Part shown: positions 63,618 through 64,000 of the stretch, one piece after another
Layout: every line of letters starts with the position of its first letter
Position numbering within the stretch: position 1 is the first letter of the stretch
Source: Tritonibacter litoralis
Lineage (GTDB): Bacteria; Pseudomonadota; Alphaproteobacteria; Rhodobacterales; Rhodobacteraceae
DNA length: 64,000 nt
Direction: 5' to 3'
Assembly: GCF_009496005.1 (NCBI RefSeq)
Contig: NZ_WIBF01000001.1
Location: 744,001-808,000, forward strand
Position numbers and translations under genes: made by a program
The notes under the pieces: model-generated
What the model saw: only the letters and a program-made list of their open reading frames with translations
What the model was told of the DNA's origin: nothing
Databases searched by the model: none

Positions 63618-64000
63618 GCTAAGCACCCCCGCCCCCGCCGCGCCGCCGCGCAGCCAATGGCTGGATGTCTGGGACCAGTTCAAATCCCACCGCGGCGCTT
63701 TGCTGGGTGGCATTCTGTTTACGACCATCCTGCTGGGCGTATTGGTCGGCCCGTTTGTCTATTGGAATGACGCCAAATTTGTGCCCACTGGTCGCGACTT
63801 TTTGCGCCTGCGGGACATGCGCCCGATCTATACGATCTTGTGGGACAGCGGCGCCAAAGTGGACTGGGCCTTTCCATTGGGCACAGACAATCTGGGGCGT
63901 GACACTCTGGCACGTCTGATGTTTGGCGGTCGCGTTTCCATCGCGGTTGGCATGGCAGCAATGCTGCTGGCCCTGGTGTTTGGCACCTTTGTCGGGGTCA
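63610..64000 (+). CDS. Peptide ABC transporter permease 2 (DppC type), 5' part only
   Basis: The ATG at 63610 overlaps the DppB-type gene by 8 bases. The 130 codons visible before the window ends include one membrane helix near residues 31-52 and the DppC/OppC signature FPLGTDNLGRDTLARLMFGG followed by RVSIAVG, then the start of a second helix. The rest, including the EAA loop, lies outside the window. The N-terminus has a Pro/Ala-rich stretch (STPAPAAPPRS). Confidence 0.88.
   Translation, partial: MTELSTPAPAAPPRSQWLDVWDQFKSHRGALLGGILFTTILLGVLVGPFVYWNDAKFVPTGRDFLRLRDMRPIYTILWDSGAKVDWAFPLGTDNLGRDTLARLMFGGRVSIAVGMAAMLLALVFGTFVGV

Overview
The window is a gene-dense, high-GC stretch of an alphaproteobacterial chromosome, most likely from the Roseobacter group of the Rhodobacteraceae. 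Grounds: a complete proton-pumping complex I operon with the small extra genes usual in that family (DUF5333- and DUF5337-like), a smoEFGK-mtlK polyol operon of the Rhodobacter type, an ectoine-hydrolase-like gene, a leucine-degradation cluster and an FnrL-type regulatory site. No rRNA, tRNA, CRISPR array, insertion sequence or prophage was seen. Functions are read from motifs and family resemblance; no database search was possible.

Layout. 1-203: end of a DNase I-fold gene. 457-8299: a LacI-type regulator and the polyol operon (ABC uptake, mannitol dehydrogenase, fructokinase), turning mannitol or sorbitol-like polyols into fructose 6-phosphate; two matching LacI-type operators flank the regulator. 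8686-12425: class III aminotransferase, ectoine-hydrolase-like M24 protein and M20 deacetylase, probably a compact compatible-solute degradation unit. 12856-15776: glycosyltransferase, RhlE-type RNA helicase and a small protein. 15982-36108 (minus strand): nuoA-N, interleaved with five accessory genes, followed by birA, coaX and RNase J.

36346-45159 (minus strand): leucine/isovalerate catabolism (isovaleryl-CoA dehydrogenase, acyl-CoA synthetase, both methylcrotonyl-CoA carboxylase subunits, HMG-CoA lyase, methylglutaconyl-CoA hydratase), interrupted by an oppositely oriented ompW gene that has an FNR-like box. 45477-47362: a DegT-type aminotransferase and phosphoglycolate phosphatase. 47493-51904: glmU, glmS, a PNPOx-fold protein and an AlkD-like protein. 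51907-55896: a lipoprotein, moaA, Kdo transferase waaA and a GT-B glycosyltransferase. 56011-58368: two tandem, partly near-identical M20 amidohydrolases. 58613-64000: a dipeptide/oligopeptide ABC transporter whose second permease runs off the end.

The most interesting unexplained material is non-coding: three intergenic regions packed with tandem perfect hairpins (two share a 13-mer), strong hairpins between binding-protein and permease genes in both ABC operons, and several palindromic operator candidates. Among proteins, the accessory genes translationally coupled into the complex I operon, the helix-hairpin-helix extension on NuoE, the His/Asp-rich loop in NuoL and the mosaic similarity of the two amidohydrolases deserve a second look. 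No wholly new multi-gene system (defence, secretion or biosynthetic) is evident.
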